This document shows positions 14,421 through 22,292 of a stretch of 40,187 nt of DNA, piece by piece (within the stretch, counting starts at the first letter, position 1; each line of letters begins with the position of its first letter). The translations under genes and the position numbers were made by a program. The notes beneath the pieces were generated by a model. The model had not been told where the DNA came from and ran no database searches. It was given only the letters and a program-made list of their open reading frames with translations. Origin of the DNA: Bacteroidales bacterium UBA3388 (GTDB lineage Bacteria; Bacteroidota; Bacteroidia; Bacteroidales; P3); assembly GCA_002358855.1 (NCBI GenBank), contig DEPQ01000059.1, positions 1-40,187 of the forward strand, written 5' to 3'.

Positions 14421-16370
14421 ATGAAAAAACTAATTTTATTCACCTTAATGTCTTTGTTTACTCTTGTTTCATTTGCACAAGGGTATGTGATAAATGGTCA
14501 GATTAAAGAAAGTAAAAATGGGCTTGCTACTTTAAGAACCTATTTTAGAGATGGCAATGAACAATTAGATAGTGCAAGAATAGAAGAAGATGGAAAATTT
14601 TATTTTAGAGGTCAAATAAAAGATCCAATACCTGCCTTGCTAACAATAAATGGTAAAAGAACTTATCGTTTATATCTTTCTCCGGGAGATAACGTAGAAA
14701 TGATACTTGTTCCTAATAATGAAAAAAAGACAAAGATAAAAGGAACAAAATTAACTACTGAATGGTATTCTATTGTTGCTCCTCAAAAGAAAGAAGATTA
14801 TGATGTGCATTTGTCAAGATTAGAAAATTGGGTTATAAATAATCCTTCTCATATTTTTTCTCCTGATATAATTGCTTCATACCTTGCTTACAAATGGAAT
14901 TATTCAGAATTAACCCGAACACTCAATACTTTGAAAGAAGAGGCTTTGAATACATATCATTATAAGCATCTAAGAGAAAGAGAAGCCTTGATGACACAAC
15001 TAAGAATAGGAGCAAAAGCACCTAATTTTACTTCAAAAAATTTGCAAAACAAAACTTTCAGACTTACAGATGAAGTAAGAAAACACGATTATACACTTTT
15101 GGATTTTTGGGCTTCTTGGAGTAAAAAATCAAGAGAAGAAAATCCGGAATTAGTCAATATTTACACAAAATATAATAAGAAAGGATTTGAAATTGTCAGC
15201 GTTTCCTTAGACGAAGATAAAGCAATGCTTGAAAAAGCGATTAAAGAAGATAGATTGCCTTGGTTACAAGTGTGTGATTTCAAAAAATGGGAAAGCTCTT
15301 CTGCTCAAACCTATATGATAAAAGAAGTTCCGAGCAATGTTTTGATAGATAAAGAAGGAAAAATAGTAGCCTTCAACTTATCAACCGAAGAATTAGCAAT
15401 AAGACTTAAAGAATTAACAGCCGCTTCTGGTTTTTCAATAAGTGGAAGCATAAATGGAATAGACGAAGGAAAGATTTCTTTGGAATTATTATTAGCAAAC
15501 GGAAAGAAAGAAGAAATAAAATCAAAAGTTGTCAATGGATTATTTGAATTTGATGGCAAAGTTGATAGACCATGTATGGCAATAATTTATTTGCCTTCTA
15601 ACATGGGAGAGATTTCTTTCTTTATGGATAATGAAAATATTGAGATTACAGGAAAATATGATAATTTAGAGAAAATATCTATTAAAGGTTCTCAAACAAA
15701 TGATGAGTTTCTTCAAATTGCTAATTGTTGCAATCGACAAAAGAACCCAATGCAATGTTTGATGGATTATGTTAATGAAAATAAATCAAGTATCTATTCA
15801 CCATTTCTTGTAACCTCTTATTTGGCTCCTTATTTAAAAACATCAGAATTAAGAGAAATCTATTCAACTCTTGAAGGAGAAGCAAAAAATATGTATCAAT
15901 ACGATTTGTTGGGTAAACATATTTTAGAATTAGATAAAGAAGAGCAAGTAGGAGAAAAGATTAGAAATTTCACTCTTGAAAACACAAAGGCAGAACCAAT
16001 ATCCTTAATGGAGGTTGCTCAAAAAAATAAATATACTCTAATACATTTTTGGGCATCTTGGGACAATAAATCTCTAATGCAAATAAGAGATTTAAGAATG
16101 CTTTATAAAAAATTCCGCAAAGATGGCTTGGAGATAGTAAGTGTATCACTTGACGATTCAAGACTTGCTTGGAAAAATACGATTGCCACAGAGAAAATGA
16201 ATTGGGTTAATCTTTCGGATCTAAAACGTTGGAGTAGTGTAATAGTTAAATTATTTGATTTAACATATATTCCTCAAAATATATTGATAGATTCAAAAGG
16301 AAACATAATAGCTAAGAATCTTAATATGGATGAAATATCGGAAAGATTATTATTGATGTTTGCAAGATAA
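14421..16370 (+). CDS. Exported tandem DUF4369/TlpA-like thioredoxin-fold protein lacking both redox cysteine pairs
   Basis: A 649-residue exported protein with a signal peptide (MKKLILFTLMSLFTLVSFAQ). It has two homologous halves, ~20-335 and ~338-649. Each half has a DUF4369-like beta domain (GYVINGQIKES; GFSISGSINGI), a helical linker (SPDIIASYLAYKW; SPFLVTSYLAPYL) and a TlpA/AhpC-like thioredoxin fold (LLDFWASW, FEIVSVSLDED, PSNVLIDKEGKIVA; LIHFWASW, LEIVSVSLDDS, PQNILIDSKGNIIA). Where redox-active members have WCxPC, this protein has W233-SKKS and W547-DNKS, so neither half can do dithiol-disulfide chemistry. A binding, chaperone-like or structural role is inferred. I prefer the ATG at 14421 over 14412 because it begins the signal peptide. 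It is cotranscribed with smpB. Confidence 0.9.
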   Translation: MKKLILFTLMSLFTLVSFAQGYVINGQIKESKNGLATLRTYFRDGNEQLDSARIEEDGKFYFRGQIKDPIPALLTINGKRTYRLYLSPGDNVEMILVPNNEKKTKIKGTKLTTEWYSIVAPQKKEDYDVHLSRLENWVINNPSHIFSPDIIASYLAYKWNYSELTRTLNTLKEEALNTYHYKHLREREALMTQLRIGAKAPNFTSKNLQNKTFRLTDEVRKHDYTLLDFWASWSKKSREENPELVNIYTKYNKKGFEIVSVSLDEDKAMLEKAIKEDRLPWLQVCDFKKWESSSAQTYMIKEVPSNVLIDKEGKIVAFNLSTEELAIRLKELTAASGFSISGSINGIDEGKISLELLLANGKKEEIKSKVVNGLFEFDGKVDRPCMAIIYLPSNMGEISFFMDNENIEITGKYDNLEKISIKGSQTNDEFLQIANCCNRQKNPMQCLMDYVNENKSSIYSPFLVTSYLAPYLKTSELREIYSTLEGEAKNMYQYDLLGKHILELDKEEQVGEKIRNFTLENTKAEPISLMEVAQKNKYTLIHFWASWDNKSLMQIRDLRMLYKKFRKDGLEIVSVSLDDSRLAWKNTIATEKMNWVNLSDLKRWSSVIVKLFDLTYIPQNILIDSKGNIIAKNLNMDEISERLLLMFAR

Positions 16371-16387
16371 ATAAAAAAAGATAGAAT

Positions 16388-17278
16388 ATGAATACATTAG
16401 TTAAAGTTCCAATTTGGAAGATTGTAATCAAGTATTTGTTGATATTGTTTGGAATATCAATGTATTGTTTTGCGTGGAGTGTGTTTATGGTTCCCTCAAA
16501 GATAATTGGTGGAGGTGTAGTAGGGCTTTCATCGGTTATTTATTACCTTTCGGGAATCCCTATGGGTATAACAAACTTCTCAATTAACGCAATATTGTTG
16601 TTAATAGGTTACAGAATACTTGGAGGTAAGTTTGCAATAAACACAATCATTGGAATGACAGCAGCATCCTTGTTCTTGATATTTTTCCAACAAGTATTAG
16701 AGGTGCAAAATATGGAACAATTTAAGTTCGAGAATATGGAAATGATTACAAAAGCAATATTAGGTGGAGCAATGTCAGGCTTAGGAATAGGATTGTGCTT
16801 TATCAATGGAGGAAATTCAGGAGGTAGCGATATTATTGCTTTGATTGTAACAAAATATAGAAACGTTAGCCCAGGCTCTATAATAATGATAGTAGATACT
16901 TGTGTTATTGCATCAACTATTTTAATGGGTAATGGCCTTGAACAATTAGTTTACTGTTTTGTTTGTTTGGGAGTATTTACTTTTGCAATAGACTTTGTTG
17001 TGGAAGGAGAGAAGCAGACATATCAAATCACTATTATGTCGCAAAAGAGTAATGAGATAGCAGATGCAATCGGTAATGAGGTAAAAAGAGGCGTTACTTT
17101 ATTGAACGGTTGGGGTTGGTACAGCAAAAAAGATCAAAAAGTATTGCTTGTAATCGCACAAAAGAAAGACAAAGTTGAAATTATGCGTTTGGTAAAAGCA
17201 ATAGATCCAAATGCTTTCATTTCAATAGCAAAAACACAAGGTGTTTACGGAAAGAATTTCTTGCAAATAAAGAAGTAA
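16388..17278 (+). CDS. YitT family integral membrane protein (DUF161-DUF2179)
   Basis: A 296-residue membrane protein of the YitT/YpjC type. Residues ~10-205 contain about five or six hydrophobic segments with characteristic Gly-rich motifs (PSKIIGGGVVGLSSVIYYLS, LGGAMSGLGIGLCFINGGNS, GGSDIIA). Residues ~220-280 form the cytoplasmic DUF2179 domain (YQITIMSQKSNEIADAI, KRGVTLLNGWGWYSKKDQKV, ISIAKTQGVYG). The family is widespread and of unknown transport or signalling function. It sits third in the smpB operon, 5 nt before the solute-binding lipoprotein. Confidence 0.93.
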   Translation: MNTLVKVPIWKIVIKYLLILFGISMYCFAWSVFMVPSKIIGGGVVGLSSVIYYLSGIPMGITNFSINAILLLIGYRILGGKFAINTIIGMTAASLFLIFFQQVLEVQNMEQFKFENMEMITKAILGGAMSGLGIGLCFINGGNSGGSDIIALIVTKYRNVSPGSIIMIVDTCVIASTILMGNGLEQLVYCFVCLGVFTFAIDFVVEGEKQTYQITIMSQKSNEIADAIGNEVKRGVTLLNGWGWYSKKDQKVLLVIAQKKDKVEIMRLVKAIDPNAFISIAKTQGVYGKNFLQIKK

Positions 17279-17283
17279 GAGGT

Positions 17284-18912
17284 TTGAAATTTAAATTTAG
17301 ACTTTATTTTATATTAAGCTTTCTTGCCTTTGTATTATGTTCTTGCACAAGCGAGAATCGTAATGCTGGCAAGAAAGTTTTTCGTTATAATGAGGCTGCA
17401 AATATTCAGTCATTAGACCCTGCATTTGCCAAAGATCAAGCAATGATTTGGGTAGATGTTCAACTTTATAATGGTTTGGTGCAAATGGATAATGAATTGA
17501 ATATCGTGCCTTCAATAGCAAAATCGTGGGAAGTATCAAACGATGGCTTGGAGTACACATTCCATTTAAGAGATGATGTGTATTTTCACCCACATCAACT
17601 TTTTAAAAATGGCAAACGCCGAGTTGTTGCAGAGGATTTTGTATTTAGTTTAAATAGGATTGTAGATACAAAAACAATGTCGCCGGGGGCTGTTTTTTTT
17701 GAAAATGTTGAAAAAATAAATGGAAAGTATAGTTTCTTTGCTCCAAACGATACAACATTTGTTGTTAGATTAAAGCAAGCCTTTTCTCCATTTCTTGGAA
17801 TATTAACAATGCCTTACGCAAGCGTTGTGCCAAAAGAAATAGTAAATCATTATAAGGAAGATTTCAGAAAGCACCCTATCGGAACAGGACCTTTTAAATT
17901 CAAGATGTGGAAGGAAAATGTGAAATTAGTTCTTGTGAAAAATGAAGACTATTTTGAAAAGGATTCCTTAGGTAAAAGACTTCCTTATTTAGATGCTGTT
18001 GCAATTAGTTTTATTGTTGATAAACAATCCGTATTCTTAGAGTTTGTTAAAGGGAATATTGATTTTATTTCAGGGATTGACCCAAATTACAAAGACGAAA
18101 TCCTAACTCGTAGCGGTAAATTGCAACCTAAATATAAAGATAAAATAAATCTTATCACTCAACCATATCTAAATACGGAGTATCTTGGCTTTAAGATGGA
18201 CGTAAACGATGAAAAAAATCCTTTAAAGGACAAAAGAGTACGTCAAGCAATCAATTACGGATTCTCTCGTGAGAAGATGATAAAATATATGCGTAACAAC
18301 ATAGGCTATCCGGGTGAATATGGTATTATACCTGTGGGCTTAGCAGGCTTTGATTCAACAGTAAATTCATACGAATATAATCCCGAAAAAAGCAAACGCT
18401 TGTTGGCAGAAGCAGGTTATCCAAACGGTGAAGGAATGCAAGAAATCACACTTTCCACAACAGCAACTTATCTTGATTTATGTAAGTATATTCAACAACA
18501 ATTAGGACTTTTAGGAATTAAAGTAAAGATTGATGTTAATCCACCTGCGGCTTTGCGTGAGCATATAGCACAAGGCAAAACACAATGGTTCAGAGGTTCG
18601 TGGATTGCAGACTATCCCGATGCAGAAAACTATCTTTCGCTTTTTTATAGCAAGAATCACTGCCCAAAAGGTTCTAATTACACCCATTTTTCTTCAAAAG
18701 AAGTTGACAAACTTTATGAAAAAGCAATTTTAGAAACCGATTCCGAAAAACGAATTACTCTTTACAAAAAAATGAACGCTATTATAATTGAAGAAAGTCC
18801 GATAGTAGTTTTATATTACGACCAAGTATTGCGATTTGTTCAAAAAAATATAAGTGGATTTGAATCAAACCCACTTAATCTTCTTATTCTAAAAAGCGTA
18901 AACAAAGAATAA
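17284..18912 (+). CDS. Family 5 extracellular solute-binding lipoprotein (oligopeptide/dipeptide ABC type)
   Basis: A 542-residue SBP_bac_5 protein. The signal peptide ends in an LCS-C lipobox (Cys21), so it should be a lipoprotein. The family blocks are clear: RYNEAANIQSLDPAFAKDQA, LYNGLVQMDNELNIVPSIAK, LEYTFHLRDDVYFHPHQLF, IGTGPFKFKMWKENVKLVLV, VRQAINYGFSREKM and YPDAENYLSLFYS. The relatives bind peptides, nickel or other solutes for ABC importers. No permease or ATPase gene is adjacent. The start is TTG at 17284, because the first in-frame ATG lies beyond the signal sequence. An AGAGG purine run just before TTG may serve as ribosome-binding site. It is last in the smpB operon. Confidence 0.93.
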   Translation: MKFKFRLYFILSFLAFVLCSCTSENRNAGKKVFRYNEAANIQSLDPAFAKDQAMIWVDVQLYNGLVQMDNELNIVPSIAKSWEVSNDGLEYTFHLRDDVYFHPHQLFKNGKRRVVAEDFVFSLNRIVDTKTMSPGAVFFENVEKINGKYSFFAPNDTTFVVRLKQAFSPFLGILTMPYASVVPKEIVNHYKEDFRKHPIGTGPFKFKMWKENVKLVLVKNEDYFEKDSLGKRLPYLDAVAISFIVDKQSVFLEFVKGNIDFISGIDPNYKDEILTRSGKLQPKYKDKINLITQPYLNTEYLGFKMDVNDEKNPLKDKRVRQAINYGFSREKMIKYMRNNIGYPGEYGIIPVGLAGFDSTVNSYEYNPEKSKRLLAEAGYPNGEGMQEITLSTTATYLDLCKYIQQQLGLLGIKVKIDVNPPAALREHIAQGKTQWFRGSWIADYPDAENYLSLFYSKNHCPKGSNYTHFSSKEVDKLYEKAILETDSEKRITLYKKMNAIIIEESPIVVLYYDQVLRFVQKNISGFESNPLNLLILKSVNKE

Positions 18913-18916
18913 GGAA

Positions 18917-18958
18917 AATAAAACAAAGAAATAATTTTTTAATTCTTTGTTTTATTTT
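18917..18958. repeat. 42-nt dispersed repeat, copy 2 (also likely terminator)
   Basis: Identical to 7938-7979. It starts 4 nt after the stop of the solute-binding gene. Its palindrome (AAAACAAAGAA / TTCTTTGTTTT) followed by a T-rich stretch could terminate the smpB operon. Its last bases overlap the -33 element of the next promoter. Confidence 0.85.
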
Positions 18959-18987
18959 TGTTATTCAAAGAATTATTTTTACCTTTG
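18957..18987 (+). promoter_or_regulatory. Promoter of the 19.2-21.7 kb exported-protein operon
   Basis: TTTG (18957-18960), 19 nt, then TACCTTTG (18980-18987). Initiation near 18994 would give a leader of about 170 nt before the ATG at 19167. Confidence 0.8.
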
Positions 18988-19035
18988 TAGCATCAATCAA
19001 AAATATTATGCAAATTATAGTAAGCATAACCTACC

Positions 19036-19125
19036 TTTGCAAAAACAATTTAAGCAAATAGAGATGTTCGCTTCCCTTTCTTGCTTTGAGCAAACATCGT
19101 TAAAATAAATCCAATCAAAGCAAGA
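19036..19125 (+). ncRNA. Candidate structured 5' leader (possible H-type pseudoknot)
   Basis: Three pairings are visible in the ~170-nt leader. TTTGC (19036-19040) pairs with GCAAA (19054-19058). GATGTT (19063-19068) pairs with AACATC (19093-19098). TCTTGCTTTGA (19079-19089), inside the loop of the second hairpin, pairs perfectly over 11 bp with TCAAAGCAAGA (19115-19125). A hairpin loop pairing downstream is the geometry of an H-type pseudoknot, or of two alternative states. I do not recognise a known riboswitch class. A 17-codon ORF (19008-19061) also starts in the leader. This is read by eye; no folding was computed. Confidence 0.35.
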
Positions 19126-19166
19126 TTAAAATACGTTTAATGATATTTTAAATACTAATTAAAGAT

Positions 19167-20471
19167 ATGAAAAAATATATAATATTAGCATTGCTATTAT
19201 TACCAGTGCTTGCATTTTCACAAATGCAAAATATAATAAGTCAAGGAAATACAGCAACAACACAAAGGAGAATACTGAATAGTAGTATTGATTCAAGTTT
19301 GATAAAAATAAGGAGTGAAAATACTACTAATTTAATAACCTCTCTTCCGTATTTAAATGGAAGTGCAACCGTTTTTTGTAAAACTACAAATGGAACAGTT
19401 CTTTTGGAAGAAACAACGCTATCAAATTTAAAAGTTTATGATTTTCAAGTATTAAATGGCGATATTTATTTTTGCGGAAGTAGTTCTTATGGAAGTTTCA
19501 TCGCTTGGACATCTGTAAACAATATGTTTAGTGTAAATCCCCAACCTATTACATTGCAAATCATATGTGGTGTAATAAAGCCATTTGCTGTTAAAGAATT
19601 AGAACTATATAAATGGCCTGATGGCATACATGTTGCTGCATTAGCTGATGATATATATTTGATTGATATGAATACAGCTAATCCGAGTACATATCAAATA
19701 ATACAACAAAATACTACTAATCGATTTAGAGCATTATCTGTTGGCAAAGATAAGATAGTTACAATAGAAAGTGTTAATGATACTTCTATTGTTGTAACAG
19801 CCTTTGACGCAGGAAATATTTCTCAATATACCTATCAAGGTTATACACACCCTGAATTAAGATACGATAAATATGTGATAGAAAATTCAATGACAAATTC
19901 AGATATATTTACTTTTGCATATACGCATAGATTAGTTACAAATAATACTTGGTACAAAACGGATTTCGCAACAATTGATGTTTCAAATACTATAAATGTG
20001 ATAAATAAACAATGTTTAGAAGTCTCAGAAGCAAAATTAGAACCGATAGATTTAGAATTTTGCATAGAAGATAATACATTATTGTATTTGACAAATGGAC
20101 ATCAAGGATATGATGAAATATTTCAAATTAATCATTTAATGAATATCCCTTGTATATCAATTTCAATTCAACCATTATCACTCGTTTCAGAAAAAATAAA
20201 ACAATATAATAGTATTATAAGATATGATAATTATTATTTTGCAGCAGTGGCAAATAATTTAAATCTAAATGGAGTAATTATTTTTGATTGTTTCAGAAAT
20301 AGTAATTCTCATTTACAGTGTGCTAAAGATTTTACAGAGGTATTGCAAAATTATAATTATCTCAATAATGTATCCTTGACTCCAAACTATATAAATATTC
20401 AAGGTAATCAAAATACGGTAATAATTAATGCTGTTAATAATAATGGTAAGTATATTCCAATTTGTCAATAA
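19167..20471 (+). CDS. Exported protein of unknown function
   Basis: A 434-residue protein with a clear signal peptide (MKKYIILALLLLPVLAFSQ). The rest is beta-rich, Asn/Thr/Ile-rich and has no T9SS C-terminal domain, lipobox or catalytic motif that I recognise. Short recurring patterns such as GDIYFCGSSSYG, IHVAALADDIYLIDM and TLLYLTNGHQGYDEIFQI resemble beta-propeller blades, but this is only an impression. It begins the transcript driven by the promoter at 18957-18987, and its stop lies 17 nt before the next start, so it probably works with the T9SS cargo protein that follows. Confidence 0.8.
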   Translation: MKKYIILALLLLPVLAFSQMQNIISQGNTATTQRRILNSSIDSSLIKIRSENTTNLITSLPYLNGSATVFCKTTNGTVLLEETTLSNLKVYDFQVLNGDIYFCGSSSYGSFIAWTSVNNMFSVNPQPITLQIICGVIKPFAVKELELYKWPDGIHVAALADDIYLIDMNTANPSTYQIIQQNTTNRFRALSVGKDKIVTIESVNDTSIVVTAFDAGNISQYTYQGYTHPELRYDKYVIENSMTNSDIFTFAYTHRLVTNNTWYKTDFATIDVSNTINVINKQCLEVSEAKLEPIDLEFCIEDNTLLYLTNGHQGYDEIFQINHLMNIPCISISIQPLSLVSEKIKQYNSIIRYDNYYFAAVANNLNLNGVIIFDCFRNSNSHLQCAKDFTEVLQNYNYLNNVSLTPNYINIQGNQNTVIINAVNNNGKYIPICQ

Positions 20472-20488
20472 TTAAAAAAAATAAAGAT

Positions 20489-21679
20489 ATGAAAAAAACA
20501 TTATTTATTTTAGTAGTTTTATTTTGTGCTACCATAGTAAAGGGACAAAATGTATCAGATACAATATTTGATGATTATTTCTTGCCTGATTACATAGATG
20601 TAGAAGGGTGTGCTCAAGTTATGTTTTCCGATATTAATGAAGACCCTATGTATGAAGGTATGGTAAGAAATCATTATTATTTTTCTTGTCAAGGAGCTCC
20701 TTTTAGATATAATGGACAAGAATATAGTGGTGTTCTTGATAGAGCACAACCATGTTATACGGATACTTTACTAACCATAAAAGGAATTGCAATAGGGGTT
20801 CATAATTACATATATGAATGGGTAGAAAGTTATTATACGAAATTAACATTTATTCTTAGAGGAATTGGTATGACTCAATATAATTATTGTATTGATGCTC
20901 AAAGATATAATGATGCATTGAACTCTTATAATTCTAATCCAAAAGGAAAATTGAAAATAATGAATGATAGATTAGATGTAGAAATAGCCTCTATAGATAT
21001 AGATACTAATTTTTCTTATAATAATGTTAATGCAAATGGAGGTGTTGAAACTTATGGTTCTGGATATATAGAATATTATCTAAATAATCCTGTTAATGTT
21101 AATGGGTTGTTTTATATAGTTGAAGATGTAACACCAACAAGCACTATGATTGCGCTTATGGTAGCTTCAGATTGTTCTTTCGACTATCCTTCTTTAGTTA
21201 GGACTGCAGAATTAGATGATGAGTCTCCTTGGGTGCAATGGTGTGATCATTTATTTAACACTTATCCTATTCCTGGAGGAAGAGATACTAATAGTACATA
21301 TCACTATAGTCCTGTTAGGACAGGAGGATATCATCATGTTAGAAACACTTGCCAAATGTATATGTTTCCAATCTTTGCAGAAACAGACACTACATTAGGC
21401 GATGGCACATATCCCGATACAAATGTTTGTCTTTACGATGCTACGGTAGATAGATATTCTAACGTTTCGCCAAATCCTGCAAATGATGTTTTGACAGTGC
21501 AATCATCGTTTAAGATAAGGGAAATAGAAATCCATAATAGTTTAGGACAAGTTGTATTAAGGAAAGAGGGAAAACAAAACATCGAAACCATAGATGTGTC
21601 ACATCTTGAAAGTGGAATGTATATTGTAAGAATAAAAACACAAAGGGGCTTTGCTAATAAGAAAGTAATCATTCAATAA
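20489..21679 (+). CDS. T9SS-exported protein of unknown function
   Basis: A 396-residue protein with a signal peptide (MKKTLFILVVLFCATIVKG, then Q), a ~300-residue central region without a recognised domain, and a type A T9SS sorting domain at the end (VSPNPANDVLTVQSSFKIRE, SLGQVVLRKEG, LESGMYIVRIKT, KKVIIQ). It should be secreted across the outer membrane. The central region has several Cys residues and many Tyr and Asp, with a YNGQEYSG / YGSGYIEYY style typical of surface proteins. The ATG at 20489 begins the signal peptide and is preferred over 20462, which overlaps the upstream gene. Same operon as the preceding unknown exported protein. Confidence 0.85.
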   Translation: MKKTLFILVVLFCATIVKGQNVSDTIFDDYFLPDYIDVEGCAQVMFSDINEDPMYEGMVRNHYYFSCQGAPFRYNGQEYSGVLDRAQPCYTDTLLTIKGIAIGVHNYIYEWVESYYTKLTFILRGIGMTQYNYCIDAQRYNDALNSYNSNPKGKLKIMNDRLDVEIASIDIDTNFSYNNVNANGGVETYGSGYIEYYLNNPVNVNGLFYIVEDVTPTSTMIALMVASDCSFDYPSLVRTAELDDESPWVQWCDHLFNTYPIPGGRDTNSTYHYSPVRTGGYHHVRNTCQMYMFPIFAETDTTLGDGTYPDTNVCLYDATVDRYSNVSPNPANDVLTVQSSFKIREIEIHNSLGQVVLRKEGKQNIETIDVSHLESGMYIVRIKTQRGFANKKVIIQ

Positions 21680-21695
21680 AAGCAAAGAAACACTT

Positions 21696-21739
21696 GAAAA
21701 AAAACAAAGAAAAAATTCAATTTTTCTTTGTTTTTTTTC
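21696..21739. terminator. Bidirectional terminator hairpin
   Basis: A 19-bp stem runs from G21696 to C21739 (left arm A8-CAAAG-A5, mirrored in the right arm) with loop ATTCAA. It has A- and T-runs on both sides and lies between convergent genes ending at 21679 and 21744. Its CAAAGAAA core echoes the dispersed 42-nt repeat. Confidence 0.9.
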
Positions 21740-21743
21740 TGGC

Positions 21744-22211
21744 TTATTCTTTAATGCCTTTTATCGCTTTTGGAGTCCAGTCATTAAAGCAAGATAATAC
21801 TTTCTTTGCGTGATAGCCTTCACCTTCTTCAAGATAATAGGAGTTTTGTGTGTGAAGTCTTTTGCCGTTTGCGTCTAATATAATGATAACAGGAAAGCCG
21901 AAGCGTTCGGGGTGCTCTAATCTTTCAAGCATTTCTTTATCCTTTTTGTCAAAGTTAAGATGTAGGACAACATAGTTTTCATCTGCTACTTTTTTTATTT
22001 CAGGATTGTTATTAACGAACTCATTAAATCTCAAACACCATTTACACCAATTGCCACCCATTTGAATCAGTACGTGTTTTCCTTCTTTTTTCGCTTTTTC
22101 TAATGCTTCGGTTAGTTGCTTTTCGCCATTTGCTGTTTCGTCATAAAGTTTTTGAGCCGAAAGGTTAAGGCTTAGAATTGTAACAAGAAATAGTAATGCA
22201 ATTTTTTTCAT
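21744..22211 (-). CDS. Exported thioredoxin-like protein (WCxxC)
   Basis: A 155-residue protein with a signal peptide (MKKIALLFLVTILSLNLSAQ) and a thioredoxin_7-type fold. The active site is GGNWCKWCLRF with Cys56 and Cys59; the cis-proline is in GFPVIIILDANGKRLHTQ. With a Lys-Trp dipeptide between the cysteines it resembles periplasmic thiol:disulfide proteins of the DsbD C-terminal/thioredoxin_7 group, so disulfide reduction or isomerisation in the periplasm is likely. In contrast to the thioredoxin-fold protein at 14.4-16.4 kb, its redox site is complete. It stands alone and is divergent from the SGNH gene. Confidence 0.92.
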   Translation of the reverse strand: MKKIALLFLVTILSLNLSAQKLYDETANGEKQLTEALEKAKKEGKHVLIQMGGNWCKWCLRFNEFVNNNPEIKKVADENYVVLHLNFDKKDKEMLERLEHPERFGFPVIIILDANGKRLHTQNSYYLEEGEGYHAKKVLSCFNDWTPKAIKGIKE

Positions 22212-22238
22212 ATTTTTATTTTTTCTTTGGTTATTACT

Positions 22239-22269
22239 TTTGCAAATGTACGTAATTTTTGTATTTTTG
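22239..22269 (+). promoter_or_regulatory. Promoter of the SGNH hydrolase gene
   Basis: TTTG (22239-22242), 19 nt, then TATTTTTG (22262-22269), 23 nt before the ATG at 22293. A minus-strand -7 match for the divergent thioredoxin gene (TACATTTG, 22250-22243) lies inside this promoter's spacer, so the two promoters overlap. Confidence 0.75.
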
Positions 22270-22292
22270 TCGCAAATTTAATATTTAATGTT

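Noticed and set aside
14421..16370. Functional disulfide oxidoreductase
   Set aside because: Both thioredoxin-like domains lack the redox cysteines, so this activity is not supported.
19008..19061. 17-codon ORF in the leader of the exported-protein operon
   Set aside because: Very short, and it overlaps the candidate RNA structure; no evidence that it is translated, so it is mentioned only with the leader.
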